From Nocardioides sp. URHA0032 (lineage in GTDB: Bacteria; Actinomycetota; Actinomycetes; Propionibacteriales; Nocardioidaceae), in assembly GCF_000620645.1 (NCBI RefSeq), contig NZ_KK211160.1:310001-374000 (forward strand): 64,000 bases of DNA, given 5' to 3'. Positions within the stretch are counted from its first letter, which is position 1. Each line of letters starts with the position of its first letter. The notes under the pieces are model-generated. The model was not told where the DNA came from and did no database searches. It saw nothing but the letters and a program-made list of their open reading frames with translations. The position numbers were made by a program, and so were the translations under genes. Shown in pieces: positions 41,503 through 50,506 of the stretch.

Positions 41503-41877
41503 ATGATCAGCGAGATCCCGACCGCCGAGAACGAAGTGCGGACCCTCCTGGACGCCTGGGCCGCCGGCATCGCTGAGCGACGCCCGGACGACGTCGCGTC
41601 GCTCTTCACCGAGGACGCCCTGTTCCAGGGCTTCGATCCCGAGCCGGGCTCAGGCCGCGAGTACATCGCCGGCTACTACGCCAAGCAGCCCGTCGGGCTT
41701 GCTGCCGACTACGAGCTCCTCTCGGTGCGCGAGCCGGCACCGGGAGCCTTGGTGGCCTACGCGCGAGTCATGTTCGCCCGGCCAGAAGGTGACGTCCCGG
41801 TCTACCTGACCGTGGTCGCCCAGCGGGGCCGGACCGGTTGGGCCCTGAGTCACTACCACGTGTCCAGGCTTGGCTGA
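41503..41877 (+). CDS. SnoaL-like (NTF2-fold) protein
   Basis: 124 residues from the ATG at 41503 (AAAGGAG upstream). Pattern LLDAWAAGIAERRPDDVASLFTEDALFQGF and the end GRTGWALSHYHVSRLG match the SnoaL/DUF4440-type cone fold. It follows the SDR in the TetR-controlled operon. Catalytic role unknown. Confidence 0.8.
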   Translation: MISEIPTAENEVRTLLDAWAAGIAERRPDDVASLFTEDALFQGFDPEPGSGREYIAGYYAKQPVGLAADYELLSVREPAPGALVAYARVMFARPEGDVPVYLTVVAQRGRTGWALSHYHVSRLG

Positions 41878-41970
41878 GGCTGACGTCGCCACGAGGGGAC
41901 GATCATGACGAGCAACACCAGTCCCTGACATCCTCCGGAAGCTCGAGGCCGTGGTCCTCGGCTCCAGCGA

Positions 41971-42003
41971 ACCCGCACCGGCGGTCCCACCGCCGGTGCG
42001 GGT
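41971..42003. terminator. Strong bidirectional hairpin
   Basis: Perfect 15-base arms (41971-41985 and 41989-42003) with a 3-base loop, between the SnoaL-like gene and the converging ribulokinase gene. It marks the right edge of the accessory block. Confidence 0.75.
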
Positions 42004-42063
42004 CGATCCCTTCCCCGAGTCCGTGGCGGACCAGGTCGCCGTGCAGCGGGGTGACGTGGGCGC

Positions 42064-43752
42064 TCACGGCGTCGCCGGACCGAGCGCGCGCCGCCGCAGG
42101 GCGCGCAGCCGTGCCATCACGTCGTTGCCGCCCCGGCCGAACCAGTCGTGCAGCTGGAGGTACTCCGCGTAGAGGAGGTCGTACGTCGCCGCGTCGTGCT
42201 CGTCCGGCGTGTAGACGACAGGTCCGCGTGAGCCCATCGCGGCGGCGGCGGCGCGGACGTCCGGGTGGACGCCCGCCGCGACGGCCGCGTGGATGGCGGA
42301 CCCGAGGGCCGCACCCTGGTCGCTGCCGATCGTCGAGATCGGGAGGCCGAGGACGTCGGCGTAGGTCTGCATCAGCCGGGTGTTCCGCACCAGCCCGCCC
42401 GCGGCGACGACCTCGGTCACCGGCAAACCCGCGGCCGCGAACGTCTCGACGACCACCCGGGTCCCGAACGCGGTCGCCTCGAGCAGCGCGCGGTAGCCCT
42501 GCTCCGGCCGGGTCGCGAGGGTCTGGCCGACGACGACACCCGAGAGGCCGTGGTCGACCAGGACCGACCGGTTGCCCGAGTGCCAGTCGAGCGCCACCAG
42601 CCCGTGCGCGCCGGTCGGCTCCCGGTAGCCGAGCTCGGTCAGGTGCTCGTGCACCGAGAGGCCCAGGGCGGCCGCCTCCTCGGCGTACCGTCCCGGGACC
42701 TGGTTCTCGACGTACCAGGCGAAGATGTCGCCGACGCCTGACTGGCCGGCCTCGTAGCCGAACAGCCCGTCGACGATGCCGCCGTCGACCACGCCACACA
42801 TGCCGGGCACCTCGACCAGGCGGGTGTCGCTGACCAGCTGGCAGGTCGAGGTGCCCATGATCGCGACCAGCTGGCCGGCCTCGGTCGCCTGCGCGGCCGG
42901 CGCGGTGACGTGGGCGTCGACGTTGCCGACCGCGACGGCGATGCCCGCCGGGAGGCCGGTCCAGGCGGCCGCCTCGGGGCTGAGGCCACCGGCCGCGTCG
43001 CCGAGCCGTCCGATCCGGCCGTTGAGCTTCTGCTCCGCGAACCGGGCGAAGCGGGGGTCGAGCGCCGCGAGGAAGTCGGCGTCGGGGTAGCGGCCGTCCT
43101 GGAACAGGCCCTTGTAGCCCGCCGCGCAGGCACTGCGCACGTAGCGCCCGGTCAGCTGCCAGACGATCCAGTCCGCCGCCTCGACGAACAGCTCGGCGCG
43201 GTCGTACAGCTCCGGGTCCTCCTGGAGCAGCTGCAGGCCCTTCGCGAACTCGCCCTCGCTCGAGACCAGGCCGCCGTACCGGCTGATCCAGGGCTCGGAC
43301 CTCTGGTGCGCGAGCTCGTTGATCCGGTCGGCGTGCGGCTGGGCGGCGTGGTGCTTCCAGAGCTTCGCGTAGGCGTGCGGGCGGTCGGCGTACTCGGGGA
43401 GCTCGCAGAGCGGGGTCCCGTCGGCCAGGACCGGGAGGACCGTGCAGGCCGTGAAGTCGGTGCCGACTCCCACGACGTCCCGGGGTTCGACGCCGGCGGC
43501 GCGGACGGCCGCCGGCACCGCGGTGCGGAGCACGTCGACGTAGTCCTGCGGGACCTGCAGGGCCCAGTCAGGTGGCAGGGCGACGTGACGGCTTGTCGCC
43601 GCCGGGCCCGCGGTGAGTCGGGCGTCCATCACTGCGTGCTGGTACTCGTGGACCGCGGCGCCGAGCTCGGCGCCGTCGGAGGTCCGGACCACCACCGCGC
43701 GGGCGGACAGCGTGCCGAAGTCGACGCCGATGGTGCACGGGTCGCTGCTCAC
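42064..43752 (-). CDS. araB: L-ribulokinase
   Basis: 562 residues from the GTG at 43752 (GGAGG a few bases upstream). FGGY-family kinase: DFGTLSARAVVVR at the start (phosphate 1), GVGTDFTACT near residue 95 (typical of ribulokinase), GTSTCQLV and the ATP-binding AAGGLVRNTRLMQ near residue 455. It phosphorylates L-ribulose in arabinose breakdown. No araA or araD is adjacent, so the other steps must be encoded elsewhere. Confidence 0.92.
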   Translation of the reverse strand: MSSDPCTIGVDFGTLSARAVVVRTSDGAELGAAVHEYQHAVMDARLTAGPAATSRHVALPPDWALQVPQDYVDVLRTAVPAAVRAAGVEPRDVVGVGTDFTACTVLPVLADGTPLCELPEYADRPHAYAKLWKHHAAQPHADRINELAHQRSEPWISRYGGLVSSEGEFAKGLQLLQEDPELYDRAELFVEAADWIVWQLTGRYVRSACAAGYKGLFQDGRYPDADFLAALDPRFARFAEQKLNGRIGRLGDAAGGLSPEAAAWTGLPAGIAVAVGNVDAHVTAPAAQATEAGQLVAIMGTSTCQLVSDTRLVEVPGMCGVVDGGIVDGLFGYEAGQSGVGDIFAWYVENQVPGRYAEEAAALGLSVHEHLTELGYREPTGAHGLVALDWHSGNRSVLVDHGLSGVVVGQTLATRPEQGYRALLEATAFGTRVVVETFAAAGLPVTEVVAAGGLVRNTRLMQTYADVLGLPISTIGSDQGAALGSAIHAAVAAGVHPDVRAAAAAMGSRGPVVYTPDEHDAATYDLLYAEYLQLHDWFGRGGNDVMARLRALRRRALGPATP

Positions 43753-43858
43753 GGGACCTCCGGGTCGGGTGGACCGGATCGCCGACCGGCGGATGCTAGC
43801 AGCCACGACGGGGGCTCCGGGCTTCCTGCTTCCCCTCGCATCGGGCAGGCTGTGCGGG

Positions 43859-44500
43859 GTGCGACCACACGCCGTCGCCGGCGCCGCCTACGGCGTGCTT
43901 GCCGTCACCGACACCGTGCTGGCCGCCGCGCCCCCGCGGTGGCGGCGCTGGCGAAGTGTCACCAAGCCCCTGCTGATGCCGGCGCTCGCGGTCCGTCGCG
44001 GTGCGGGCCCGGTGGTGGCCGCGGCGCAGGCCTGCTCGTGGGCCGGTGACGTCGCGCTGATGCGCGAGGGGAGACGCCCGTTCCTGGCCGGGCTGTGCTC
44101 CTTCCTCGCCGCGCACGTCGCGTACGTCGTGGCGTTCCGGGGCCGGTCCTCGGTGCCGCTGCTCGGCTCGCCGGGGCGACGCCGGGTGCTGGTGGCCGGC
44201 GGGCTCGCTGCGGCGGGGATGGCCGCGGCCGCCGCGCGCGAGGACACCGCGGTGGCGCTCCCGGTCGCGGCGTACGGCTCGACCCTGGCCGCGATGGTCG
44301 CGGCGGCCTCGGCGATCGACCGCGACCGGGGACGGACCCGGGTGCTCGCGGGCGCGTCGCTGTTCCTGCTGTCGGACACCCTGCTCGGGGTGCGCACGTT
44401 CCTGCTGCACGACCGTGCCCCCGCCCTCGACGGGGCGGTGATGGCCACCTACACCGCGGCCCAGTGGTGCATCGCCGACGGGACGGCCCGGGTCCGATGA
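43859..44500 (+). CDS. YhhN-family membrane protein (lysoplasmalogenase-like)
   Basis: 213 residues from the GTG at 43859; an ATG at 43793 would add 22 residues. Eight or so hydrophobic helices; the family patterns TKPLLMPALA near residue 35 and LFLLSDTLLGV near residue 170 are seen. YhhN proteins, including TMEM86, hydrolyse the vinyl-ether bond of lysoplasmalogens. Overlaps the next gene by four bases. Confidence 0.85.
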   Translation: MRPHAVAGAAYGVLAVTDTVLAAAPPRWRRWRSVTKPLLMPALAVRRGAGPVVAAAQACSWAGDVALMREGRRPFLAGLCSFLAAHVAYVVAFRGRSSVPLLGSPGRRRVLVAGGLAAAGMAAAAAREDTAVALPVAAYGSTLAAMVAAASAIDRDRGRTRVLAGASLFLLSDTLLGVRTFLLHDRAPALDGAVMATYTAAQWCIADGTARVR

Positions 44501-45654
44501 GGGCGCGCGGCGCGGACCTCGCCCGACAGCTCGGGACCGAGCGCCTCGTCCTCGCCGCCTACCTCGCGTTCGCGCTCTGGGTCCTCGTCGACCCCAGCCG
44601 GGAGAACCAGCGGTCCTGGGCGGCGGCCGCCACGATCGGGTACGCCGCGGCGCTGCTCGGGCTCTCGATCGGGCTGGGCTCGCGGCGCTCCTGCCTGGTG
44701 GCGGTGGTCGGCGCGGTCGTCGTACCGACCATCGGCCTGGTCGCCGGCGCGCACGGCCAGCCCGAGATCCACGTCGTGCACAACGGGGCGGTGCGCCTGC
44801 TCGATGCGGGAAGCCCCTACCTGACGAACCCGTCGTCGGTCTACGACTACCGCCCGTACCTCCCGGTGCTCTACCTCTTCGGGCTGCTCCCGGTGGCCGG
44901 CGGGGACCTGCGCATCCCGGCCCTCGCGCTGCTCGTGGTGGCCCTCGCCGCCGTCCGGTTCTGGGCGCCGCGGGTGCCCGCCGGCCCGCAGGACGCGGTT
45001 GCCGCCCTCGACACCCGGCTGCTGCTGCTGCTCGCGTGCCCCGTCGTCGCCGCCGCTGTCGCGGTGAGCGGCGTCGACGTGCCCCAGGCGGCGCTCACGG
45101 TGCTGGCGATCGCCCTCGTCTCGCGGCACCGGTACTCCTGGAGCGCGGTCGCGATCGGGCTGACGATGGCGATGAAGCCGACCGGCGTGTGCGCGGCGTT
45201 CGTCCTCGCGGTCTGCATCTACCGTCGCGACGGCCTGGCAGCGGCGGCGCGGTTCGCCGCGATCTCCGTGGGGACAGCGCTGCTGGCCGTGCTGCCGGTG
45301 GCCGCCAACGACCCGCGGGCGATGTGGGCGAACGTCGTCGAGTTCCCGTCGGGGAAGTCGCTCGTGCAGTCACCGGCGGCGTCGCCGCTGCCCGGAGTGC
45401 TGCTCCGCACGGCCGGGATCCCGTCCTGGGCGTCGCTCGCGATCGTGCTCGCGGGCGGGCTCGCCTTCGCCGCCTGGTGCATCGCGCGCTCGTCACCCGA
45501 GGTCAGCTGGGCCGCGTCGCGGATCGCGCTCGGTCTCTGCCTGGCGTTCCTGCTCGTCCCGTACAGCAGGGTCGGCTACTTCCTGGTGCCGGTGCTCGTG
45601 TTCTTCCCGTTCCAGCGGGTGCGGTCCCGGGCGCCCGCGCTCGGGAATCCGTAG
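44497..45654 (+). CDS. Polytopic membrane protein, GT87-like
   Basis: 385 residues, about ten hydrophobic helices. The loop HNGAVRLLDAGSPYL after the second or third helix resembles the catalytic loop region of lipid-linked mannosyl- or arabinosyltransferases (GT87, DUF2029); SLVQSPAASPLPGVLL is a further extracellular loop. ATG at 44497, overlapping the YhhN stop. Transferase function is likely but donor and acceptor are unknown. Confidence 0.65.
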   Translation: MRARGADLARQLGTERLVLAAYLAFALWVLVDPSRENQRSWAAAATIGYAAALLGLSIGLGSRRSCLVAVVGAVVVPTIGLVAGAHGQPEIHVVHNGAVRLLDAGSPYLTNPSSVYDYRPYLPVLYLFGLLPVAGGDLRIPALALLVVALAAVRFWAPRVPAGPQDAVAALDTRLLLLLACPVVAAAVAVSGVDVPQAALTVLAIALVSRHRYSWSAVAIGLTMAMKPTGVCAAFVLAVCIYRRDGLAAAARFAAISVGTALLAVLPVAANDPRAMWANVVEFPSGKSLVQSPAASPLPGVLLRTAGIPSWASLAIVLAGGLAFAAWCIARSSPEVSWAASRIALGLCLAFLLVPYSRVGYFLVPVLVFFPFQRVRSRAPALGNP

Positions 45655-45679
45655 CCGCCGCACGGGGTTGCTCACGGTC

Positions 45680-46750
45680 GTGAGCCTCCTCTTCTCCCCG
45701 ATCACCCTTCGAGAGGTGACGATCCGCAACCGCGTCTGGGTCGCGCCCATGTGCCAGTACTCCGCCCTCGGTGGGGTCCCGAACGACTGGCACCTGGTCC
45801 ACCTCGGGTCGTTCGCCCGGGGCGGGGCCGGCCTGGTCCTCACCGAGGCGACGGCAGTGGTGCCGGAGGGCCGGATCAGCCCGGAGGACACCGGGATCTG
45901 GAACGACGAGCAGCAGGCCGCCTGGCGCCGGATCGTCGACTTCGTGCACGACCAGGGTGCCACCGCGGGCATCCAGCTCGCGCACGCGGGCCGCAAGGCC
46001 TCGACGTACTCCGGCTTCACCGGCGCCCGCGGTGGCGTCCCGGACTCCGACGGTGGGTGGCGCCCTGTCGGTCCGTCGGCGGAGCCGTTCCCGGGTCTCC
46101 GTGAGGACCCCGAGCCGCTCGACCGCGCCGGTGTCGAGCGGCTCGTGACCGCGTTCGGCGATGCCGCCGAGCGCGCGGTGGCGGCCGGCTTCGACGTGCT
46201 CGAGGTCCACGCCGCGCACGGCTACCTGCTGCACGAGTTCCTCTCGCCGCTGTCGAACCACCGCGACGACGAGTACGGCGGCTCGTTCGAGAACCGCACC
46301 CGCCTCGTGCTCGAGGTCGTGCAAGAGGTGCGGCGACGGGTTGCCGCCGGGGTCCCGCTCCTCGTGCGCCTCTCCGCCACCGACTGGGTCGACGGCGGCT
46401 GGAGCGCGGACGACACCGTGCGGCTCGCGGGTCTGCTGCGCGAGGAGGGCGTCGACCTCGTCGACACCTCGAGCGGCGGCAACGTGGTCGCCCAGATCCC
46501 GGTGGGTCCGGGCTACCAGGTGCCGTTCGCCGCGCGGGTCCGCGCCGAGGCCGGCATCCCGACCGGCGCGGTCGGGAAGATCACCGAGCCCAAGCAGGCC
46601 GAGGAGATCCTGGCCGAGGGCTCGGCCGACGTCGTGCTGCTCGCGCGCGAGCTGCTCCGGGACCCCCACTGGCCGCTGCGGGCGGCCCACGAGCTCGGCG
46701 AGACGGAGGCCGACCTCTGGCCGGTGCAGTACCGGCGCGCGGCGCCCTGA
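45680..46750 (+). CDS. Old yellow enzyme family ene-reductase (YqjM-type)
   Basis: 356 residues from the GTG at 45680; the TTG at 45668 is possible. APMCQYSA near residue 25 carries the regulatory cysteine of YqjM-type enzymes; HAGRK near residue 105, and HAAHGYLLHEFLSP near 180 with the substrate-binding histidines. Reduces activated C=C bonds with NADPH through FMN. Confidence 0.93.
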   Translation: MSLLFSPITLREVTIRNRVWVAPMCQYSALGGVPNDWHLVHLGSFARGGAGLVLTEATAVVPEGRISPEDTGIWNDEQQAAWRRIVDFVHDQGATAGIQLAHAGRKASTYSGFTGARGGVPDSDGGWRPVGPSAEPFPGLREDPEPLDRAGVERLVTAFGDAAERAVAAGFDVLEVHAAHGYLLHEFLSPLSNHRDDEYGGSFENRTRLVLEVVQEVRRRVAAGVPLLVRLSATDWVDGGWSADDTVRLAGLLREEGVDLVDTSSGGNVVAQIPVGPGYQVPFAARVRAEAGIPTGAVGKITEPKQAEEILAEGSADVVLLARELLRDPHWPLRAAHELGETEADLWPVQYRRAAP

Positions 46751-46794
46751 GCTGGTCGGCTGCGGTCGATCGACCGGGTACCGCGTGGCCCGTT

Positions 46795-46884
46795 GGTGAC
46801 GGCGGGCTGCGGGTCCCTGGGTGGTGGCGACCGAAGGCAGCTAAGCGGGTACGGCGGGCTCGCGTCGAGGTCGCTTCCCGGCTT
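46795..46884 (+). repeat. Direct repeat, copy 1
   Basis: Imperfect direct repeat with 47001-47092. The best shared part is GGCTGCGGGTCC-N-TGGGTGGTGGCGACCGA. Together the two copies occupy most of the 461-base gap between the ene-reductase and the DUF222-HNH gene, which holds no gene. Such repeats often accompany DUF222-HNH loci. Confidence 0.6.
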
Positions 46885-47000
46885 GCGGACCGCTTGGACT
46901 GGCGGCACCTCGCGGCCATCTTGGGGTTGAGACCGACATGGCAGCGACGGGAACGGCGGGCGGGTGGTCGCCGTGGCTTGCCGGCTTGCGGGTCCGCGTC

Positions 47001-47092
47001 GGTGACAGCTGGCTGCGGGTCCGTGGGTGGTGGCGACCGACCGGCTGCGAGGCGGGTACGGCGGGCTCGGGTGGGGGTGGCTTCCCGACTTT
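47001..47092 (+). repeat. Direct repeat, copy 2
   Basis: Second copy, 206 bases after the first. Between this copy and the HNH start is AT-richer DNA (47101-47170) that should contain the promoter; ACAAT-N8-ATTGT at 47126-47143 is a weak inverted repeat. Confidence 0.6.
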
Positions 47093-47211
47093 CGGTCCGC
47101 CGCAGCTGCTGCGAAAATCTCTGCCGAACAATTTTCCGGGATTGTCCGAATGCTGGTCAAAACAAGGGTTCTGAGCGTCTGAGTGTCGGTGGCCAGTGCT
47201 GTGATGGATCC

Positions 47212-48456
47212 ATGACAGCGATCGCGACGCCCCGGCACCGGGTCAGTGTCGCGACCGCGCACGTGCACGCCGAGCTGGACGCGGTCGCCGAGGCGTCGGT
47301 GTGGTCGATGGACCCGGTCGAGACCGGGCAGACGCTGGTCGCGCTGCAGCGCGCCGAAGCCCGGCTGGTCGAGCTGAAGGCCCGGGTGGCCGCGCACGCC
47401 GAGGAGCTGCACGTCGGCCAGGACGTGGGCGCCTCGTCCGCGGCGAACTGGCTGGCGCACGAGACGAAGGCGACCCGGGCGGCGGCGTATGCGGCGGTGC
47501 GGCTGGGCCGTGACCTCGAGGCGCATCGCCCGACGCGGGACGCGCTGGCCGCTGGGCGGGTGTTGGCCGACCAGGCGCGGGTGGTGATCCGGTGGGTCGA
47601 GGACCTCCCCGACACGGTCCCGGCCGGCAAGGTCGCCGAGGCCGAGGCGCACCTGCTGGCCCTGGCCCGCCACCACGACGCCCAGGGGCTGAACCGGCTC
47701 GGGAAGCACCTGTTCGAGGTGGTCGCACCCGCGGAGGCCGACGCCCGCGAAGCCGCACTCCTGGCCAAGGAGGAGGCCGCCGCCGCCAAGGCCTGCCGGC
47801 TCTCGATGTACGACGACGGCCACGGCAAGGCGCACTTCCGGGGCACCCTGCCCAGCTACCACTGGGCCGTCCTGCGGAAGATGCTCGGCGCCCTGGCCGC
47901 ACCCCGGCACGTGGCCGCCACCCAGGGCGCCGGGGTGGAGCGGCCGGAGACCCCCGAGGCGTGGGGGCGGGCGTTGTGCGAGCTGATCGAGCGGTACCCC
48001 GCCGACCGGCTCCCCACCACCGGCGGCGTCTCCGCGACCGCGGTGGTGCTCCTCGACCTCGACGTCCTCACCGGCCGCCTCGAGAAGGCGGGGGTGTTGG
48101 ACACCGGGGAGAAGATCTCCCCGAGCATGGCCCGGCGGCTGGCCTGCCAGGCCGGGATCATCCCGGTCGTCCTGGACGGCGACTCCCAGCCCCTCGACGT
48201 GGGCCGCAAGCGCCGGCTGTTCACCGAGGCCCAACGGACCGCGATGCTGGTCCGCGACCGGGGCTGCCGCGCCGAGGGCTGCGACCGCGCCACCGGCCTG
48301 CACGCCCACCACCGCACCCGCTGGACCGACGGCGGCCACACCAACCTCGCCGACGGCATCTCCCTGTGCCCCTGGCACCACGCCCGCGCCCACGACACCA
48401 ACTACCAGACCACCCACCACCCCAACGGCGACGTCACCTTCCACCGGCGAACGTGA
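47212..48456 (+). CDS. DUF222 / HNH endonuclease domain protein
   Basis: 414 residues from the ATG at 47212. N-terminal DUF222 (13E12-repeat) domain (about 20-310) and a C-terminal HNH nuclease: CRAEGCDRATGLHAHH, then WTDGGHTNLADGISLCPWHH, with all zinc and catalytic positions present. These genes are multi-copy in Nocardioides and mycobacteria and have repeat-flanked, mobile-like behaviour; their function is unknown. Confidence 0.92.
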   Translation: MTAIATPRHRVSVATAHVHAELDAVAEASVWSMDPVETGQTLVALQRAEARLVELKARVAAHAEELHVGQDVGASSAANWLAHETKATRAAAYAAVRLGRDLEAHRPTRDALAAGRVLADQARVVIRWVEDLPDTVPAGKVAEAEAHLLALARHHDAQGLNRLGKHLFEVVAPAEADAREAALLAKEEAAAAKACRLSMYDDGHGKAHFRGTLPSYHWAVLRKMLGALAAPRHVAATQGAGVERPETPEAWGRALCELIERYPADRLPTTGGVSATAVVLLDLDVLTGRLEKAGVLDTGEKISPSMARRLACQAGIIPVVLDGDSQPLDVGRKRRLFTEAQRTAMLVRDRGCRAEGCDRATGLHAHHRTRWTDGGHTNLADGISLCPWHHARAHDTNYQTTHHPNGDVTFHRRT

Positions 48457-48523
48457 CAGAGAGCGCCTCAGCAACCCACTGGTCGGGTAGCACCGCACTG
48501 CAGCGTCGACGCCCACAGCGGCT

Positions 48524-49021
48524 TCACTGCGTGGCGAACGCTGCCAGCCACTCCCGGCCCTCGTCGGACAGCCGGCCGTTCGCGCCGGCCACCTTCGCCC
48601 ACCTGCGGGTGGCGCGCAGGAACGTCGCGGGGTTGTAGACGTCCTCCTCGCAGGACCACAGCCCGCCGCCGGCGTAGGTGAGGATCGTGATGTTGCTGGC
48701 GCCGTGCCGCTGCCCGTCGCCGGGGTCGACCAGGTCGTTCCACACCTCGCAGACGATCCGGCCGCGCTCCTCGTCGACGACGTACCACTCGATCGGGAAG
48801 CGCGGCATCTCGCTGCCGGGGAACGTCGTCATCGTGCGCACGATCCAGGTGCGGATGTCCTCCCGGCCGGCGAAGTCGCCGTACGCGTGCTCCCGGTACG
48901 TCGCGTCCTCGGCGAACAGGTCCGCGAACCGGGCCCAGTCGCCCGACCCGGCGATCCGGTCGACCTCGTCCTGGTACTGCTGGAACGCCTGCTCGAGCTC
49001 CTCGCGGGAGTAGCTGCCCAT
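48524..49021 (-). CDS. SnoaL-like (NTF2-fold) protein, KstR-type operator upstream
   Basis: 165 residues from the ATG at 49021; an ATG at 49042 would run the gene through the operator, so it is rejected. Sequence GDWARFADLFAEDATYREHAYGDFAGREDIRTWI and DIVY-like core are typical of the SnoaL/ketosteroid-isomerase-type fold; WSCEEDVYNP near the end. With the KstR-type site 14 bases before the start, a role in sterol breakdown is likely. Confidence 0.8.
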   Translation of the reverse strand: MGSYSREELEQAFQQYQDEVDRIAGSGDWARFADLFAEDATYREHAYGDFAGREDIRTWIVRTMTTFPGSEMPRFPIEWYVVDEERGRIVCEVWNDLVDPGDGQRHGASNITILTYAGGGLWSCEEDVYNPATFLRATRRWAKVAGANGRLSDEGREWLAAFATQ

Positions 49022-49034
49022 GCGGGGACTGTAG

Positions 49035-49048
49035 TGGAACACGTTCTA
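49035..49048 (-). promoter_or_regulatory. KstR-type operator
   Basis: TGGAACACGTTCTA fits TnnAACnnGTTnnA exactly, the consensus I recall for the TetR-family KstR repressor of sterol catabolism. It precedes the SnoaL-like gene. Confidence 0.7.
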
Positions 49049-49193
49049 GGTCGCGACGGCTCGAGCAGCTTCCCCGTGCGAGCTCCAGCGGCGTCCCAGC
49101 GACCGTCAAGCGGGCCGGGTGACGGTGTGGTCCGCGGAGCAATCCGCTCCCACCACCGAAGTGAGGTCCCTCCCCGCACCGACAGGAATCTCG

Positions 49194-49598
49194 ATGAACA
49201 CGCTGATGGACAAGGTGTTCCCGCCCGGCCGTCGTACCGCCGACGAGCGCCGCCGTCGCCACGTCGCGCGCTACGTCGCCCGCCACCCGGGCACCGTCAA
49301 CCTCGGCGACGTCGCGCGCCGCCTGGCCGACGAGCTGCCCGTGCACCACCACGACTTCGTGCTCGCGGAGGAGAGCCGCCGCCGGATCGACGCGGCGACG
49401 CTGTGGGCCTGGCTCGACCGGTTCGGCGCGGAGGCGCTCGTCCACGTGCTCGCCTCCGACGGCGGGTACGCCGGACTGCTGCGCCGGCTCGCCACCGACG
49501 TCCCGCTGGACCGGGTCGAGCTCGAGCTGCTCGCGCACCTGTCCCGCCCCGAGCTCTTCGTCGAGAGCGCGTTCGCCCTGGAGCTCGCCCCCCGCTGA
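49194..49598 (+). CDS. Hypothetical protein (134 aa)
   Basis: ATG at 49194. Begins MNTLMDKVFPPGRRTADERRRRHVARYVA; the remainder is helical with RRLADELPVHHHDFVLAEESRRRI and two later leucine-rich helices. It resembles a small winged-helix-like protein (DUF7344-type winged helices have related NLGDVARRLADE), which is uncertain. No clear partner in the neighbourhood. Confidence 0.6.
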   Translation: MNTLMDKVFPPGRRTADERRRRHVARYVARHPGTVNLGDVARRLADELPVHHHDFVLAEESRRRIDAATLWAWLDRFGAEALVHVLASDGGYAGLLRRLATDVPLDRVELELLAHLSRPELFVESAFALELAPR

Positions 49599-49679
49599 CC
49601 TCCAAGTCGCCTCCCAGTGGCCTCCAAGGCCCCCGCGGGAGCGTGATCACACCAATCCGACCGAACAAGGAGCAACACC

Positions 49680-49865
49680 ATGGACGTCTCGTCCCTCCAG
49701 CCGGCCCTCATCGGCTTCTTCGTCATCGCCGGCATCGCGATCGCGATGGCCGTCGGCACCCTGGTGGTGCTCGCGACCGAGTCGCGTCGCCGCCCGACCC
49801 AGACCGTCGTCGCGATCTCCGCCGCCCACCCGGCCGTCGCGGCGGCCGCTCGACGCGCCGCCTGA
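49680..49865 (+). CDS. Small single-pass membrane protein (61 aa)
   Basis: ATG at 49680 with AAGGAG nine bases upstream. Hydrophobic stretch IGFFVIAGIAIAMAVGTLVVLA (residues 11-32), then a basic segment ESRRRPTQTV and an alanine-rich tail. No family recognised; the good ribosome site and position support a gene. Confidence 0.55.
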   Translation: MDVSSLQPALIGFFVIAGIAIAMAVGTLVVLATESRRRPTQTVVAISAAHPAVAAAARRAA

Positions 49866-49987
49866 CGCGTGCGCACCGCACCCCGAGTGGCGGGTCGACC
49901 GGCTCCCCGGCCCGGTCGCCCGCCACTCGTGCGAGGGTGCTCCCCGTGGCTCGCCCTTCTCGCACCCCCCGCCCCGCTCGTCCCGCC

Positions 49988-50437
49988 ATGCCGGTCCCTC
50001 CCGGCGCCCGCGAGGTGTTCACCGACGGCGCCTGCTCCGGCAACCCCGGCCCCGGCGGCTGGGCCTGGGCGGTCGACACGAGCGTGTACGCCTCCGGCCA
50101 CGAGTCGGCCTCGACCAACCAGCGGATGGAGATCCGGGCCGCGCTCGAGGCGGTCCGCGCGCTCGACGGGCCGCTGCTCGTGGTGAGCGACTCGACGTAC
50201 GTCGTCAACTGCTTCCGCGACCGGTGGTGGCAGGGCTGGCTGGACCGCGGCTGGGTGAGCTCCGCCCGCACGCCGGTCGCGAACCGGGACCTCTGGGAGC
50301 CGCTGATCACGCTGTTCCACGACCGCGGCGACGTCGCGTTCAGCTGGGTGAAGGGCCACTCCGGTCACGCGATGAACGACTTCGTGGACCGGCTCGCGGT
50401 CGCAGCCTGTCGGGAGAATCCGCCGACACTCGCGTGA
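49988..50437 (+). CDS. rnhA: Ribonuclease HI
   Basis: 149 residues from the ATG at 49988. Catalytic acids seen: FTDGACSGNPGPGGW (Asp near 13), RMEIRAALEAV (Glu near 53), SDSTYVVN (Asp near 75), and the end KGHSGHAMNDFVDRLA (His and Asp). It degrades RNA in RNA-DNA hybrids. The frame extends upstream but the family starts near this ATG. Confidence 0.95.
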   Translation: MPVPPGAREVFTDGACSGNPGPGGWAWAVDTSVYASGHESASTNQRMEIRAALEAVRALDGPLLVVSDSTYVVNCFRDRWWQGWLDRGWVSSARTPVANRDLWEPLITLFHDRGDVAFSWVKGHSGHAMNDFVDRLAVAACRENPPTLA

Positions 50438-50506
50438 CCTGCGAGGCCCCAGATGCTGCTGGGGCTAGCGTGATCGGACCTGACGAACGAGCTGAGGGGA
50501 AGCAGC

